Of a DNA stretch of 28,706 nt, positions 15,112 through 21,190 are shown in pieces; position 1 is the stretch's first letter; every line of letters starts with the position of its first letter. A program made the position numbers and the translations under genes. Below the pieces are notes generated by a model. It did no database searches. It saw only the letters and a list, made by a program, of their open reading frames with translations, and had not been told where the DNA came from. Source of the DNA: a virus; IMG/VR virus record IMGVR_UViG_3300042868_003420, positions 1 to 28,706 of that record; one strand, given 5' to 3'.

Positions 15112-16071
15112 TTAAAAAGGTGTTTGTTGGTTCATTTTTTCTGAAAACGAAAGTAATTCTTTTCCGTTTACTATGTCAGGTTTCATTAAAGGTAGTTGTT
15201 TAACAGGAAAACTATTTGATATTGAGTTCGTGTTTCTAATTGGGTCAACTGAATTTATTTTAAATCCTAACCCACTATTGAACTCGCACAAAATTGGTTC
15301 ATCTAATCTGGTATGCATTCCGCCCGTGTCCATATCTTTAATCTTTTCTACATTTACCATAGTGTAATATTTCATCGTTTCGTGTTTTATTAACCTGTGA
15401 ATAACAAACATATCGTCACACCTATTTAAAAAAGCCTTACCGCCTTCAACGTGGTCTTTTAAAGGTGGTTTAAGGTGTCCTTTCCATTGGTGGTTATCAG
15501 GATATAAATTACCGCTCCTACCGCTTTCACTATTCGGGTGCGTGTTTATATAAATTGACATTCCTGATTCATTTACAAATTGCCGTGCTTGGTTTAAAAA
15601 TTGATAATTACCCTCGTAAGTCATTGATCGGTCAAGTCCTGTAAATGGGTCAATTAATCCAGCGTCGCATTCGCTTTCTTTAAACAGCTTTAAAATATCC
15701 GTAGGGGTGTAAAGTTTATTGTTTGGTATAAAATCAAAATACTGCTCAATAAAAGTGGCTGTGCTTAAAATCTTTGAATCTTCTATTTCAGAAAACTTTT
15801 GCCCTAAGTACATTTGTATCATATCACGCAAAATTTGCCCTTTTTGGTTTTCACCGCTCCAAATACAAAACCTTAGTTTATGTTTTACTGCAAGTGTTAA
15901 GAAATACCAATTTATCCAATAAGTTTTACCTACGTTATCGTGTCCGAGAATAATGTTTAGTTGTTTACGTTTAAATCTAAGGTGGTTATCCAAGTCGCAG
16001 TTTATGCCGTAACCCTTTTTAATTTTTCCGTGTTTATAATCAAGTAAATATTGCGCTGAATCTCCAATCAT
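15112..16071 (-). CDS. RecA-fold replicative helicase-type ATPase
   Basis: A 319-residue single-domain ATPase of the DnaB/RepA-like RecA fold. Walker A is GHDNVGKT (residues 43-50), the SGE motif of DnaB-type ATPases is at 72-74 (WSGENQKGQILRDM), and Walker B is DAGLIDP (136-142). THPNSE (about 177-182) and a DDMFVIHR strand follow. It lacks the DnaB N-terminal primase-interaction domain, so it is a short phage-type helicase that would depend on host primase or on the small DUF6291-like protein directly upstream (4-base overlap). It is the only clear replication enzyme in the window. No DNA polymerase or primase was found. Confidence 0.88.
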   Translation of the reverse strand: MIGDSAQYLLDYKHGKIKKGYGINCDLDNHLRFKRKQLNIILGHDNVGKTYWINWYFLTLAVKHKLRFCIWSGENQKGQILRDMIQMYLGQKFSEIEDSKILSTATFIEQYFDFIPNNKLYTPTDILKLFKESECDAGLIDPFTGLDRSMTYEGNYQFLNQARQFVNESGMSIYINTHPNSESGRSGNLYPDNHQWKGHLKPPLKDHVEGGKAFLNRCDDMFVIHRLIKHETMKYYTMVNVEKIKDMDTGGMHTRLDEPILCEFNSGLGFKINSVDPIRNTNSISNSFPVKQLPLMKPDIVNGKELLSFSEKMNQQTPF

Positions 16072-16685
16072 AATCCAAGTTGTTTGTTAACGTATTCTAC
16101 TAAGTGGTCGTTTTCGGTAATTTGATATTGTTTAGGATTTCTACTAAGCCAAGTTTTTAACCTTTGAGAAATACCAAAAGTTTTTTCCTTTTCAAATCTA
16201 AGTTTTTTATCCTGTTCTCCGTGTTCAGTCCAATAACCATAAAAATCATTTAATAACAATCTTCCGTATTCATTTAAAAAAGGTTGAAGCGCATTAGCAA
16301 ATTTTAATTTGCGTTCTTCTATGCTTTCTTTATTATTTACTTTATCATTTACATTATCATTATCATTTACATTATCAGCTATTTTTGCTATACTTAAAAT
16401 GCGTTTGCTATCTTTTGCTATCGGTTGCCATCTTTTGTTAGCACCTGCTTTACCCGCTTCACTTCGTTTTTCCTTAGTTTCAGTGTACTTTAATAAGTCA
16501 CGTTTCAACTGTTGCTGAATAGGTGTAAAAGCTAAATTAATTATTAAATCTTCGCTAATCGGATTCTCATCGTTAACGTAAGAAAAAATAAACTTAATTA
16601 ATTCACCTGCCTTTTCATTTGGCAATTGGTCAAACAACGCTTTTTGGTCAGCGTATAAAATAAATCCTTTTTTGTCTTTTGCCAT
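16068..16685 (-). CDS. DUF6291-like replication-module protein
   Basis: A 205-residue protein starting MAKDKKGFILYADQKALFDQLP. The N-terminal 70 residues (FILYADQKALFDQLPNEKAGELIKFIFSYVNDENP) match what I remember as DUF6291. The segment KEKRSEAGKAGANKRWQ is a basic linker, then an N/D-repeat region (DNVNDNDNVNDKVNN), and the C-terminal part resembles a replication-initiator or helicase-loader tail (FEKEKTFGISQRLKTWLSRNPKQY). The frame opens upstream at a TTG (16718), but this lies in the terminator hairpin, so the ATG at 16685 is preferred. It is followed immediately by the helicase gene, supporting a loader role (inference). Confidence 0.75.
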   Translation of the reverse strand: MAKDKKGFILYADQKALFDQLPNEKAGELIKFIFSYVNDENPISEDLIINLAFTPIQQQLKRDLLKYTETKEKRSEAGKAGANKRWQPIAKDSKRILSIAKIADNVNDNDNVNDKVNNKESIEERKLKFANALQPFLNEYGRLLLNDFYGYWTEHGEQDKKLRFEKEKTFGISQRLKTWLSRNPKQYQITENDHLVEYVNKQLGL

Positions 16686-16701
16686 TTGTAAATTTTTAGC
16701 A

Positions 16702-16793
16702 TAAAAAAAGCCTCTCAAAATCCACAGGCTCTCACTTCTGTTTCATTTAAAAGGCTAATAACTTCTTTAAGTTCTATAATGTGAGAGCGAACC
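16702..16793 (-). ncRNA. Attenuator-like leader or small RNA before the replication operon
   Basis: The leader starts just downstream of promoter P5 and ends at a poly-T tract (plus-strand A-run 16703-16709). The terminator stem is 16709-16713 with 16726-16730 (AGCCT/AGGCT on RNA). A competing 8-bp perfect pair, 16728-16735 with 16781-16788 (GTGAGAGC/GCTCTCAC), shares three bases with the terminator arm, so the two folds exclude one another. A further small hairpin sits at 16760-16773, and a second AGCCT copy lies at 16752-16756. Either it is an attenuator controlling helicase expression or it is an independent RNA of about 90 nt. A four-codon frame (MKQK) is visible inside it. Confidence 0.6.
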
Positions 16794-16798
16794 GTTTA

Positions 16799-16831
16799 CA
16801 AATATACTAATTATTTTTTAATCACACTCAA
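16799..16831 (-). promoter_or_regulatory. Bacteroidota-type promoter P5
   Basis: On the minus strand: TTG (16829-16831), a 22-base spacer, and TATATTTG (16799-16806). It drives the attenuator-like leader and then the replication operon. The spacer holds TGATTAAAAAATAA, a weaker version of the element seen at P1-P3. Confidence 0.72.
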
Positions 16832-16925
16832 AATTCTTATAATATTTATTCGATATATTAACTTTTATTTTCCACCGCTTTAATTTACGGTAGTCAATCT
16901 TTTGCTTAGGGTTTTCTATTATCAC
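16818..16925 (-). CDS. Possible tiny basic ORF (35 aa, GTG start)
   Basis: A 35-residue frame beginning at GTG 16925, overlapping the stop of the 67-residue gene in a GTGA arrangement and ending TAA at 16818. The predicted product is strongly basic (NPKQKIDYRKLKRWKIKV..., ending NFECD). It lies in the otherwise gene-free stretch before promoter P5 and overlaps that promoter's TTG region. Composition and coupling are in favour, while the GTG start and short length are against. Confidence 0.38.
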   Translation of the reverse strand: MIIENPKQKIDYRKLKRWKIKVNISNKYYKNFECD

Positions 16926-17125
16926 AGCTTTTCGATTTCGTGTTTAACGTCCAACAGCCATTTATGAGCAATACTACCCTCTTTAATATATAAGCCGTTT
17001 CCATTATCAATCATTTCATCTACTGCAATCAATGCGCATTCTTTAGCGTTGTCAATATGAAACCCTATTGGTGTGTTCATTAAATATTTATTTACTAACT
17101 CTTCAGCTTTTTCTTTTGCACTCAT
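16922..17125 (-). CDS. Small helical protein, paralogue A
   Basis: A 67-residue helical protein (MSAKEKAEELVNKYLMNTPI...). The pattern KEKAEELVNKY–AKECALIAVDEMI–HKWLLDVKHEIEKL is shared with the next upstream gene, so they are paralogues by tandem duplication. I recall this family as very common in flavobacterial phages; function unknown. It overlaps the upstream paralogue by ATGA. It lies in the early block under promoter P1, which fits a host-takeover or regulatory protein (inference). Confidence 0.75.
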   Translation of the reverse strand: MSAKEKAEELVNKYLMNTPIGFHIDNAKECALIAVDEMIDNGNGLYIKEGSIAHKWLLDVKHEIEKL

Positions 17126-17304
17126 AATTTTTCGATTTCATTAATTATTTCTTTAAAATGTTTTATTCTGGCAACGTCTAAGGTTTCAAGTATTAAGCGA
17201 TGTGCTAAATAAATAGAACAATTCTTTGCCTTTTGGTAATCTTTAATTCCAAGTTCATAACTAAAATGCTGAACTAAATACAATGCTTCTTCTTTTGGTG
17301 TCAT
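17122..17304 (-). CDS. Small helical protein, paralogue B
   Basis: A 60-residue protein (MTPKEEALYLVQHFSYELGI...). It aligns by eye with its neighbour: KEEALYLVQHF with KEKAEELVNKY, AKNCSIYLAHRLI with AKECALIAVDEMI, and identical C-terminal EIEKL. Identity is modest, so the duplication is old or the copies were acquired separately. It overlaps the gene upstream by ATGA and the one downstream by ATGA, all in the early operon. No known function. Confidence 0.75.
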   Translation of the reverse strand: MTPKEEALYLVQHFSYELGIKDYQKAKNCSIYLAHRLILETLDVARIKHFKEIINEIEKL

Positions 17305-17528
17305 ATATAAGATTTTATTAAAATTAAATTATTTTCTATTTTAAAACTACGCTTTTTTTTGTATTCTTGTTGAAAATGTAAATAGCGTTTGTTTTGCCCT
17401 TTGTCTTTAATAACGTCCTCAAAGTATTCTTTGCCTTGCATGATTTCTTCTTTTAATCTGTTTAGCATTAATTCTAAACTGTCAAAATTTGTGTAATCAA
17501 ATTGAACGGTTACGTGTTTTGCTTTCAT
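17301..17528 (-). CDS. Small early protein, unknown function
   Basis: A 75-residue protein from the ATG at 17528 (MKAKHVTVQFDYTNFDSLELML...). The frame opens further upstream to 17567, but Met14 is preferred because it starts just after the stop of the upstream gene. The sequence looks like an alpha/beta fold: VTVQFDY strand, then SLELMLNRLKEEIMQGK helix, then a basic segment (KDKGQNKRYLHFQQEYKKKR) and a C-terminal strand. No family is identified. It is coupled by ATGA to the paralogue pair. Confidence 0.66.
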   Translation of the reverse strand: MKAKHVTVQFDYTNFDSLELMLNRLKEEIMQGKEYFEDVIKDKGQNKRYLHFQQEYKKKRSFKIENNLILIKSYI

Positions 17529-17529
17529 G

Positions 17530-17709
17530 CTATTTAAATATTTGTGTCCAAGTTTTATCGTTATCATTCCACCTTAAAATTCGAGCTTTTGCCCGGCAAA
17601 CATTCATGTAATGTGCGATATTCATTTTACCCGTGTTTTTTTCCTTTTGGTCTTCCCAATAGTTTATTATTTCTAATAAAGTGTAACACTTATTTTCAGC
17701 CGTTCTCAT
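17530..17709 (-). CDS. Small early DNA-binding-like protein (59 aa)
   Basis: A 59-residue protein, MRTAENKCYTLLEIINYWED..., from the ATG at 17709; the upstream open frame overlaps the 48-residue membrane protein and is disregarded. The pattern YTLLEIINYWEDQ...MNIAHYMNVCRAKARILRW resembles a short winged or MerR-type helix arrangement, but no catalytic motif is present. The ATG overlaps the stop of the preceding small gene as ATGA, and one base separates its stop from the next start. Confidence 0.66.
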   Translation of the reverse strand: MRTAENKCYTLLEIINYWEDQKEKNTGKMNIAHYMNVCRAKARILRWNDNDKTWTQIFK

Positions 17710-17852
17710 CGCATATAAATTAAAAGTGAATACAATGCACCAATCGTTACAATAAGTAGTGGGAAAAAGCCTAAAAAGCACTTTAAAATGTCTTTATGCT
17801 CCTCGGTTCGTGGTGTGACTTGGTCTAATAAGTCAAAAAAGTAATTTTTCAT
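17706..17852 (-). CDS. Small single-helix membrane protein (48 aa), first early gene
   Basis: A 48-residue protein, MKNYFFDLLDQVTPRTEEHK..., with a C-terminal membrane helix (CFLGFFPLLIVTIGALYSLLIY). It is the first gene after promoter P1, whose −7 box lies 24 bases upstream, with an AAACAATTAAAT leader. Its TGA overlaps the next ATG as ATGA. An N-terminal soluble helix and a C-terminal anchor suggest a protein acting at the host inner membrane early in infection (for example exclusion), which is inference. The frame runs 49 codons without a gap. Confidence 0.72.
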   Translation of the reverse strand: MKNYFFDLLDQVTPRTEEHKDILKCFLGFFPLLIVTIGALYSLLIYMR

Positions 17853-17875
17853 AGTTGTTTATTTAATTGTTTTGA

Positions 17876-17902
17876 CAAATATACGTTATTCTTTTTAATA
17901 TA
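17876..17902 (-). promoter_or_regulatory. Bacteroidota-type promoter P1 (early operon)
   Basis: On the minus strand: TATATTAAAAAGAATA (17887-17902), 3 bases, then TATATTTG (17876-17883). A TTG lies upstream, 23 bases from the −7 box. The leader contains AAACAATTAAAT. Together with the upstream non-coding stretch it marks the start of the early genes. Confidence 0.75.
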
Positions 17903-17931
17903 GTTACAATTATTTTAATTTATTTTTTTTC

Positions 17932-18033
17932 AGAATTAAGAATTAGCAGTAATTGCTTACGGGGGTATCCCTTAAAAATTTAATTCATTTATACATATAT
18001 ACCCAATAGGAGTGTTTCTTAATTCTTAATTCT
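17932..18033. repeat. 14-bp inverted repeat around a non-coding segment
   Basis: Perfect arms AGAATTAAGAATTA (17932-17945) and TAATTCTTAATTCT (18020-18033) enclose 74 bases without any gene. Each arm contains a GAATTA(A) direct repeat. Within are AGCAGTAATTGCT (an imperfect hairpin), GGGGGTATCCC and a very AT-rich core. The segment sits between the UUCG terminator of the lysis unit and promoter P1, so it is transcribed weakly if at all. Candidate roles are replication origin, operator region or attachment site. Nothing decides between them. Confidence 0.6.
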
Positions 18034-18040
18034 ATAAACT

Positions 18041-18067
18041 AAAAAACCCCTACCGAAGCAAGGGTTT
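18041..18067 (-). terminator. UUCG-loop terminator after the lysis genes
   Basis: On the minus strand a 10-bp stem (18058-18067 with 18044-18053, three G-T wobbles) closes a TTCG tetraloop and is followed by TTTTTT (A-run 18041-18046 on the plus strand). This ends the portal-to-lysis transcription unit. The plus strand has no T-run after it, so it acts in one direction. Confidence 0.88.
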
Positions 18068-18101
18068 AATAAAACAATTAACTATTATGAAAAAGTCACT
18101 G

Positions 18102-18109
18102 CAAATATA
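18102..18109 (-). promoter_or_regulatory. Candidate −7 box directly after the last lysis-unit gene
   Basis: TATATTTG on the minus strand abuts the TAG stop of the 74-residue gene, 35 bases before the UUCG terminator. No TTG is found at the −33 position. It could start a short transcript ending at the terminator, or be chance in an AT-rich genome. Confidence 0.35.
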
Positions 18110-18334
18110 CTATTTTAATCTTTTGGAAATGTATCTTCCTAAAATTTTACCTACCAAACCGCAAAAAGGTTTATCCGTATCGACTTTCACCTCGATTTTG
18201 TCACCCGTTTTTGTAACCTCGATATCTAAATTCTTAGTATCTAATTTCACTTCGCTAATCGTTTCGTTTCTGTGAATTTCTAACGATGAATCATTCACTT
18301 GAATTTCAACATCAATCTTTTTTTTCTTTGCCAT
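18110..18334 (-). CDS. Small charged protein after the endolysin, unknown
   Basis: A 74-residue protein rich in K, E and D (MAKKKKIDVEIQVNDSSLEIHRNETISEVKLDTKNLDIEV...) with strictly alternating beta patterning, suggesting an all-beta fold. The C-terminus (CGLVGKILGRYISKRLK) is a basic amphipathic helix that could touch a membrane. One base separates it from the endolysin gene, so it may assist lysis (spanin-like function lacks any lipobox or membrane helix here), but there is no direct support. A UUCG terminator follows 43 bases downstream. Confidence 0.66.
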   Translation of the reverse strand: MAKKKKIDVEIQVNDSSLEIHRNETISEVKLDTKNLDIEVTKTGDKIEVKVDTDKPFCGLVGKILGRYISKRLK

Positions 18335-18335
18335 T

Positions 18336-18854
18336 TTATTTTTCGTTTGTTGTTATTACTCCTTTTGGTTCTAATTTTACTACTCGCACATTTGCGGGTT
18401 GTGCTATTTTCCAAGCCGTTCTACGTGCCTGGTTTAATCGTGTTTTTGCAATTCGTGAAACGCTTACCATGTTATTCTGATTGCCGCCTAATACGTGGTA
18501 ATGTGTAATATCCTCACCAACGTAAATACCAACGTGACCGCCGCCGTTTCGAGTAAAAGTTAATACATCACCTAACATAGGAACTTCAACCTTTGTGCCG
18601 TACTTATTCCAATTAAGCGCCCACAACGGATTTTTAACTACATCTAATTTTTGAGCGTGGCAACAGTATGCTATATATAAACCACACCAAGGTATTTCAT
18701 CGTTTGTGTAAACGTCTTCTAAGTCCAAAGCCTGTGCCCAACCGATAATAGTTTCAGAATGATATCGTCCTATAATTTCTTTTACTCCGATATGCTTAAC
18801 GGCTTCGACCAATATTTTTGGCGATGGTTCGTGTTTTAACCATTCGTAACTCAT
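18336..18854 (-). CDS. Endolysin, CHAP/NlpC-P60-like (TIGR02594 type)
   Basis: A 172-residue peptidoglycan hydrolase. The catalytic Cys is in IPWCGLYIAYC (C57), the catalytic His in GGGHVGIYVG (H107), and the typical LGGNQNNMVSVSRI is at 122-135. This matches the TIGR02594 group of phage cell-wall peptidases. It would cleave peptide bonds in the peptidoglycan at the end of infection. No signal peptide is present, so release depends on a holin. The holin-like gene lies directly upstream with a 4-base overlap. Residues 150-172 form a short tail (AQPANVRVVKLEPKGVI). Confidence 0.88.
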   Translation of the reverse strand: MSYEWLKHEPSPKILVEAVKHIGVKEIIGRYHSETIIGWAQALDLEDVYTNDEIPWCGLYIAYCCHAQKLDVVKNPLWALNWNKYGTKVEVPMLGDVLTFTRNGGGHVGIYVGEDITHYHVLGGNQNNMVSVSRIAKTRLNQARRTAWKIAQPANVRVVKLEPKGVITTNEK

Positions 18855-19057
18855 AATGTATCGTTTAGTTCGTCTTTTGGAATTATAGCAACAAACGAAT
18901 TATCTTCAATTAAGTTTTTAGATATTTGCCCGTCTTTACCATAACACTCATATAAGCGCATTTTTAATTCCTGTACTTCGGTATGCGTATACCATAGCCA
19001 CATAGCCAAAACTCCGACTGCTCCGTTCTTTTTTATAGCTGCTACAAATTCATTCAT
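18851..19057 (-). CDS. Holin-like small membrane protein
   Basis: A 68-residue protein. The N-terminal hydrophobic segment (AVGVLAMWLWYTHTEVQ, residues 13-29) is a short single membrane helix, followed by ELKMRLYECYGKDGQ and a soluble C-terminus. The layout resembles BhlA/UviB-type holin-related proteins (one helix plus a charged helix with RLYEC). It sits immediately upstream of the endolysin with a 4-base overlap, the usual lysis arrangement. Hydrophobic length is modest, so the assignment rests mainly on context. Confidence 0.65.
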   Translation of the reverse strand: MNEFVAAIKKNGAVGVLAMWLWYTHTEVQELKMRLYECYGKDGQISKNLIEDNSFVAIIPKDELNDTL

Positions 19058-19062
19058 GATTT

Positions 19063-19320
19063 TTAAGGTGTTGTTAGTTCTACAATTCGTGCTAAATAAC
19101 TTCCGTTTAATGGTGTTTCGTTGCCTAAGGTTTCGGCAATATCCTGATAATAATTTCCTTTACTTTCATTAATGTCAAATCCTAATGCAATGGCTATATC
19201 TTTAACCATATTTACTGAATTAGGTGAAACGGCGTAATATTTTGCAATAGTTCGAATCCAAGAACCGTTTTCAGTTTCAGTTTTTCCAAGGTTGTTTGCC
19301 CATTGTTCTATTAAACTCAT
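19063..19320 (-). CDS. Small protein built of three LG-x-NGSW-type repeats
   Basis: An 85-residue protein consisting of about three imperfect repeats: LGKTETENGSWIRTIAKYY, LGFDINESKGNYYQDIAETLG and LGNETPLNGSYLARIVELT. The consensus LGx(T/N)xxxNGSWxxxIAxxL is one I have seen in repeats of flavobacterial phage structural proteins, where many copies may occur. Here the protein is a short stand-alone version. It overlaps the adaptor gene upstream by ATGA and precedes the holin by 5 bases. A virion-decorating or connector role is possible; function unknown. Confidence 0.72.
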   Translation of the reverse strand: MSLIEQWANNLGKTETENGSWIRTIAKYYAVSPNSVNMVKDIAIALGFDINESKGNYYQDIAETLGNETPLNGSYLARIVELTTP

Positions 19321-19871
19321 AGTATTAAGATTTGATTGTTATATCCATTTCCGCTTTCACCGTTACACGTTGCATTGTGACACCCAGAACAACCTAAACA
19401 ATCAATCATTGGGCGTAAATCAGTATCGCGGTTTTCATGTGAAATAAATTCAGGAAATAAATTTCTATTTTTTAATAGGTATCTGATTAATCGTGTTTCA
19501 AAGAATGAAGCCTTTTGTGCGTAATGATCCATACCAAAAGCCACTTCGCGTTGACTAACCGAACTTGAGTAATCACCGCTTTGTAATTGAAGTCCTTTGT
19601 TTTTAAGTTGGTATGTTAAACCAAAAACAGCGTCTTCAGCCGAACGCCAAGCGATAACGGGTTGAATGAATTTAATTAAAGTTTCTTCATCGTTTGTTGC
19701 CGTTTGGTCGTTATAAACTTCCAGCATATAATTAAAAAATGTAGTTCCTAAAATTGGCATAACCCTTAACTGCGCCTGTGTTGCAATATACGGGGTTACA
19801 TCTGTAACGTCTACATTCGCCGTTATCGGCGTGTTTGTTTTTAGGTAGTTTTCAGTTATAAAATATAACAT
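19317..19871 (-). CDS. Head-tail adaptor-like protein (DUF6712-like)
   Basis: A 184-residue protein starting MLYFITENYLKTNTPITANVDV. The segments PYIATQAQLRVMPILGTTFFNYML and FIQPVIAWRSAEDAVFGLTYQLKNKGLQ match what I remember of DUF6712, a Bacteroidota phage family placed next to portal and thought to be a head-completion or adaptor protein with a helical-bundle fold. The C-terminus carries an unusual Cys cluster (CLGCSGCHNATC), which could bind zinc. It is coupled to the portal gene by a TAATG overlap, consistent with stoichiometric connector parts. Confidence 0.75.
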   Translation of the reverse strand: MLYFITENYLKTNTPITANVDVTDVTPYIATQAQLRVMPILGTTFFNYMLEVYNDQTATNDEETLIKFIQPVIAWRSAEDAVFGLTYQLKNKGLQLQSGDYSSSVSQREVAFGMDHYAQKASFFETRLIRYLLKNRNLFPEFISHENRDTDLRPMIDCLGCSGCHNATCNGESGNGYNNQILIL

Positions 19872-21187
19872 TATTCAGGTGTTTGGGGTTGGTTATTAAC
19901 TGTAATATCGCCACCTTCAATTGGTGGTAATGAAGCCAAGGCACGAATTTCGTTCGGTGTCATGCTTCCGAGTACTTTTGTAGCTACCAAAGGCGACAAA
20001 GAGTTCAATGCGTCGCTTGTTTTTGACGCGCTTTCTTCAACCTCTACAATAGTTTCATTAATGATTTGAAAATTATTGATTTTTAATGTTCCTTTTACCT
20101 TTGCAATATATAACAATTCGTTAAATATATCTTGGATACATTCGCGTAATGGTTTTACTACGTTTTTCTCAAATATAACATACGCTTGTTTTATATCCGC
20201 ACCGCCACCAAGTGAACCCGTTGTTCGAACGCCCATTAATATAGGGTCAATAGTATGTGAAAAACATATTTGTTCCGTGTTTAGGTTTGAAGCTTCCTGA
20301 AACAACTTATCGTTTGAATTTGTTGGTAAACTTTCTATTTTCGGCATCTGTTCAGCACTATTTGCAAAGAATGCAACCGCTTTTCCAGCGTTTTCAGCGC
20401 CTTTTAGTTTATCTATGGTGCGTCTTATCATATTTTTTTCTTCTTCGCTTTGTGGACGCTTAGGAAAAAACATTGCAAAAGAAGGGAAAACAGCGTTTTG
20501 AATATTTGATTTTGCTAAATAACTAAGTTCACCACTTAAAAAGGCAAAGTTCAAAGCACTTGAATATTGTGGTAATGGATAATAATCTTGTCCAATACAA
20601 GGTAGCTCGTAAATAAATAATTGCTCGTAATCTTTATTTAATGGGTGGTAGGGTTTGATTTCTAAAACATCAATTCTTGAAGCCCAATCATCACAAACAA
20701 AATAAGTTTTACCGTCCTGTGAACGTCTTAATTTTTCAGGTGAAAGATTATCTATTTTAACTATTTTTCCCTTTTCAGAAAAACATAACTTAAAATAAAC
20801 TCGGTTATGAATAACAAGTTGTTTAGTAACAACCGAAGCCATTTTTTTTAACTTCAATTTAGATTCAAAAGCGTATAATTCGAGTTTTTCCTCATTGGTT
20901 AATTTATCAATCATGATATTAAAACCGCCACCGATAACCGCATTTGTTTTATAGTCTACAATTGCGCCATGTAAAGGTGAGCTGTAATACATCTGATTAA
21001 GGATTTCAGGGTATAAGTTATCCGAACCAAAAGGAATGTACCCAGCGACTTGATAACGTCCATTTACATAAGGTAATGCAAGATTTGCACTACCAACTCG
21101 AGCAAATGGAGTAGAAAAACTATGATAACCTTCGACAACTTCAACGCCTTGTTTTTCACTTTTAGAAAATATGTTATACCATGCCAT
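19871..21187 (-). CDS. Portal protein
   Basis: A 438-residue phage portal. Recognisable parts are the N-terminal region with SSPLHGAIVDYKTNAVIGGGF (about residues 79-99, portal clip/wing), the central FAFLSGELSYLAKSNIQNAVFPS, and the crown-proximal IDPILMGVRTTGSLGGGADIKQAYVIFEKNVVKPL, a strong signature of Bacteroidota phage portals. It forms the dodecameric DNA gate to which terminase docks. Length is typical. It lies downstream of capsid and tail-tube genes rather than after terminase, which is unusual. Confidence 0.9.
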   Translation of the reverse strand: MAWYNIFSKSEKQGVEVVEGYHSFSTPFARVGSANLALPYVNGRYQVAGYIPFGSDNLYPEILNQMYYSSPLHGAIVDYKTNAVIGGGFNIMIDKLTNEEKLELYAFESKLKLKKMASVVTKQLVIHNRVYFKLCFSEKGKIVKIDNLSPEKLRRSQDGKTYFVCDDWASRIDVLEIKPYHPLNKDYEQLFIYELPCIGQDYYPLPQYSSALNFAFLSGELSYLAKSNIQNAVFPSFAMFFPKRPQSEEEKNMIRRTIDKLKGAENAGKAVAFFANSAEQMPKIESLPTNSNDKLFQEASNLNTEQICFSHTIDPILMGVRTTGSLGGGADIKQAYVIFEKNVVKPLRECIQDIFNELLYIAKVKGTLKINNFQIINETIVEVEESASKTSDALNSLSPLVATKVLGSMTPNEIRALASLPPIEGGDITVNNQPQTPE

Positions 21188-21190
21188 AAG

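Noticed and set aside
16685-16718. N-terminal extension of the DUF6291-like protein from TTG
   Set aside because: The extension is encoded by the terminator hairpin and T-run of the leader, and a good ATG follows at 16685.
18087-18275. Plus-strand frame of 62 codons opposite the 74-residue gene, with an AAACAATTAAC leader
   Set aside because: The leader looks like those before real first genes, but the frame is the mirror of a better-supported gene, the product is low-complexity and no plus-strand promoter box precedes it.
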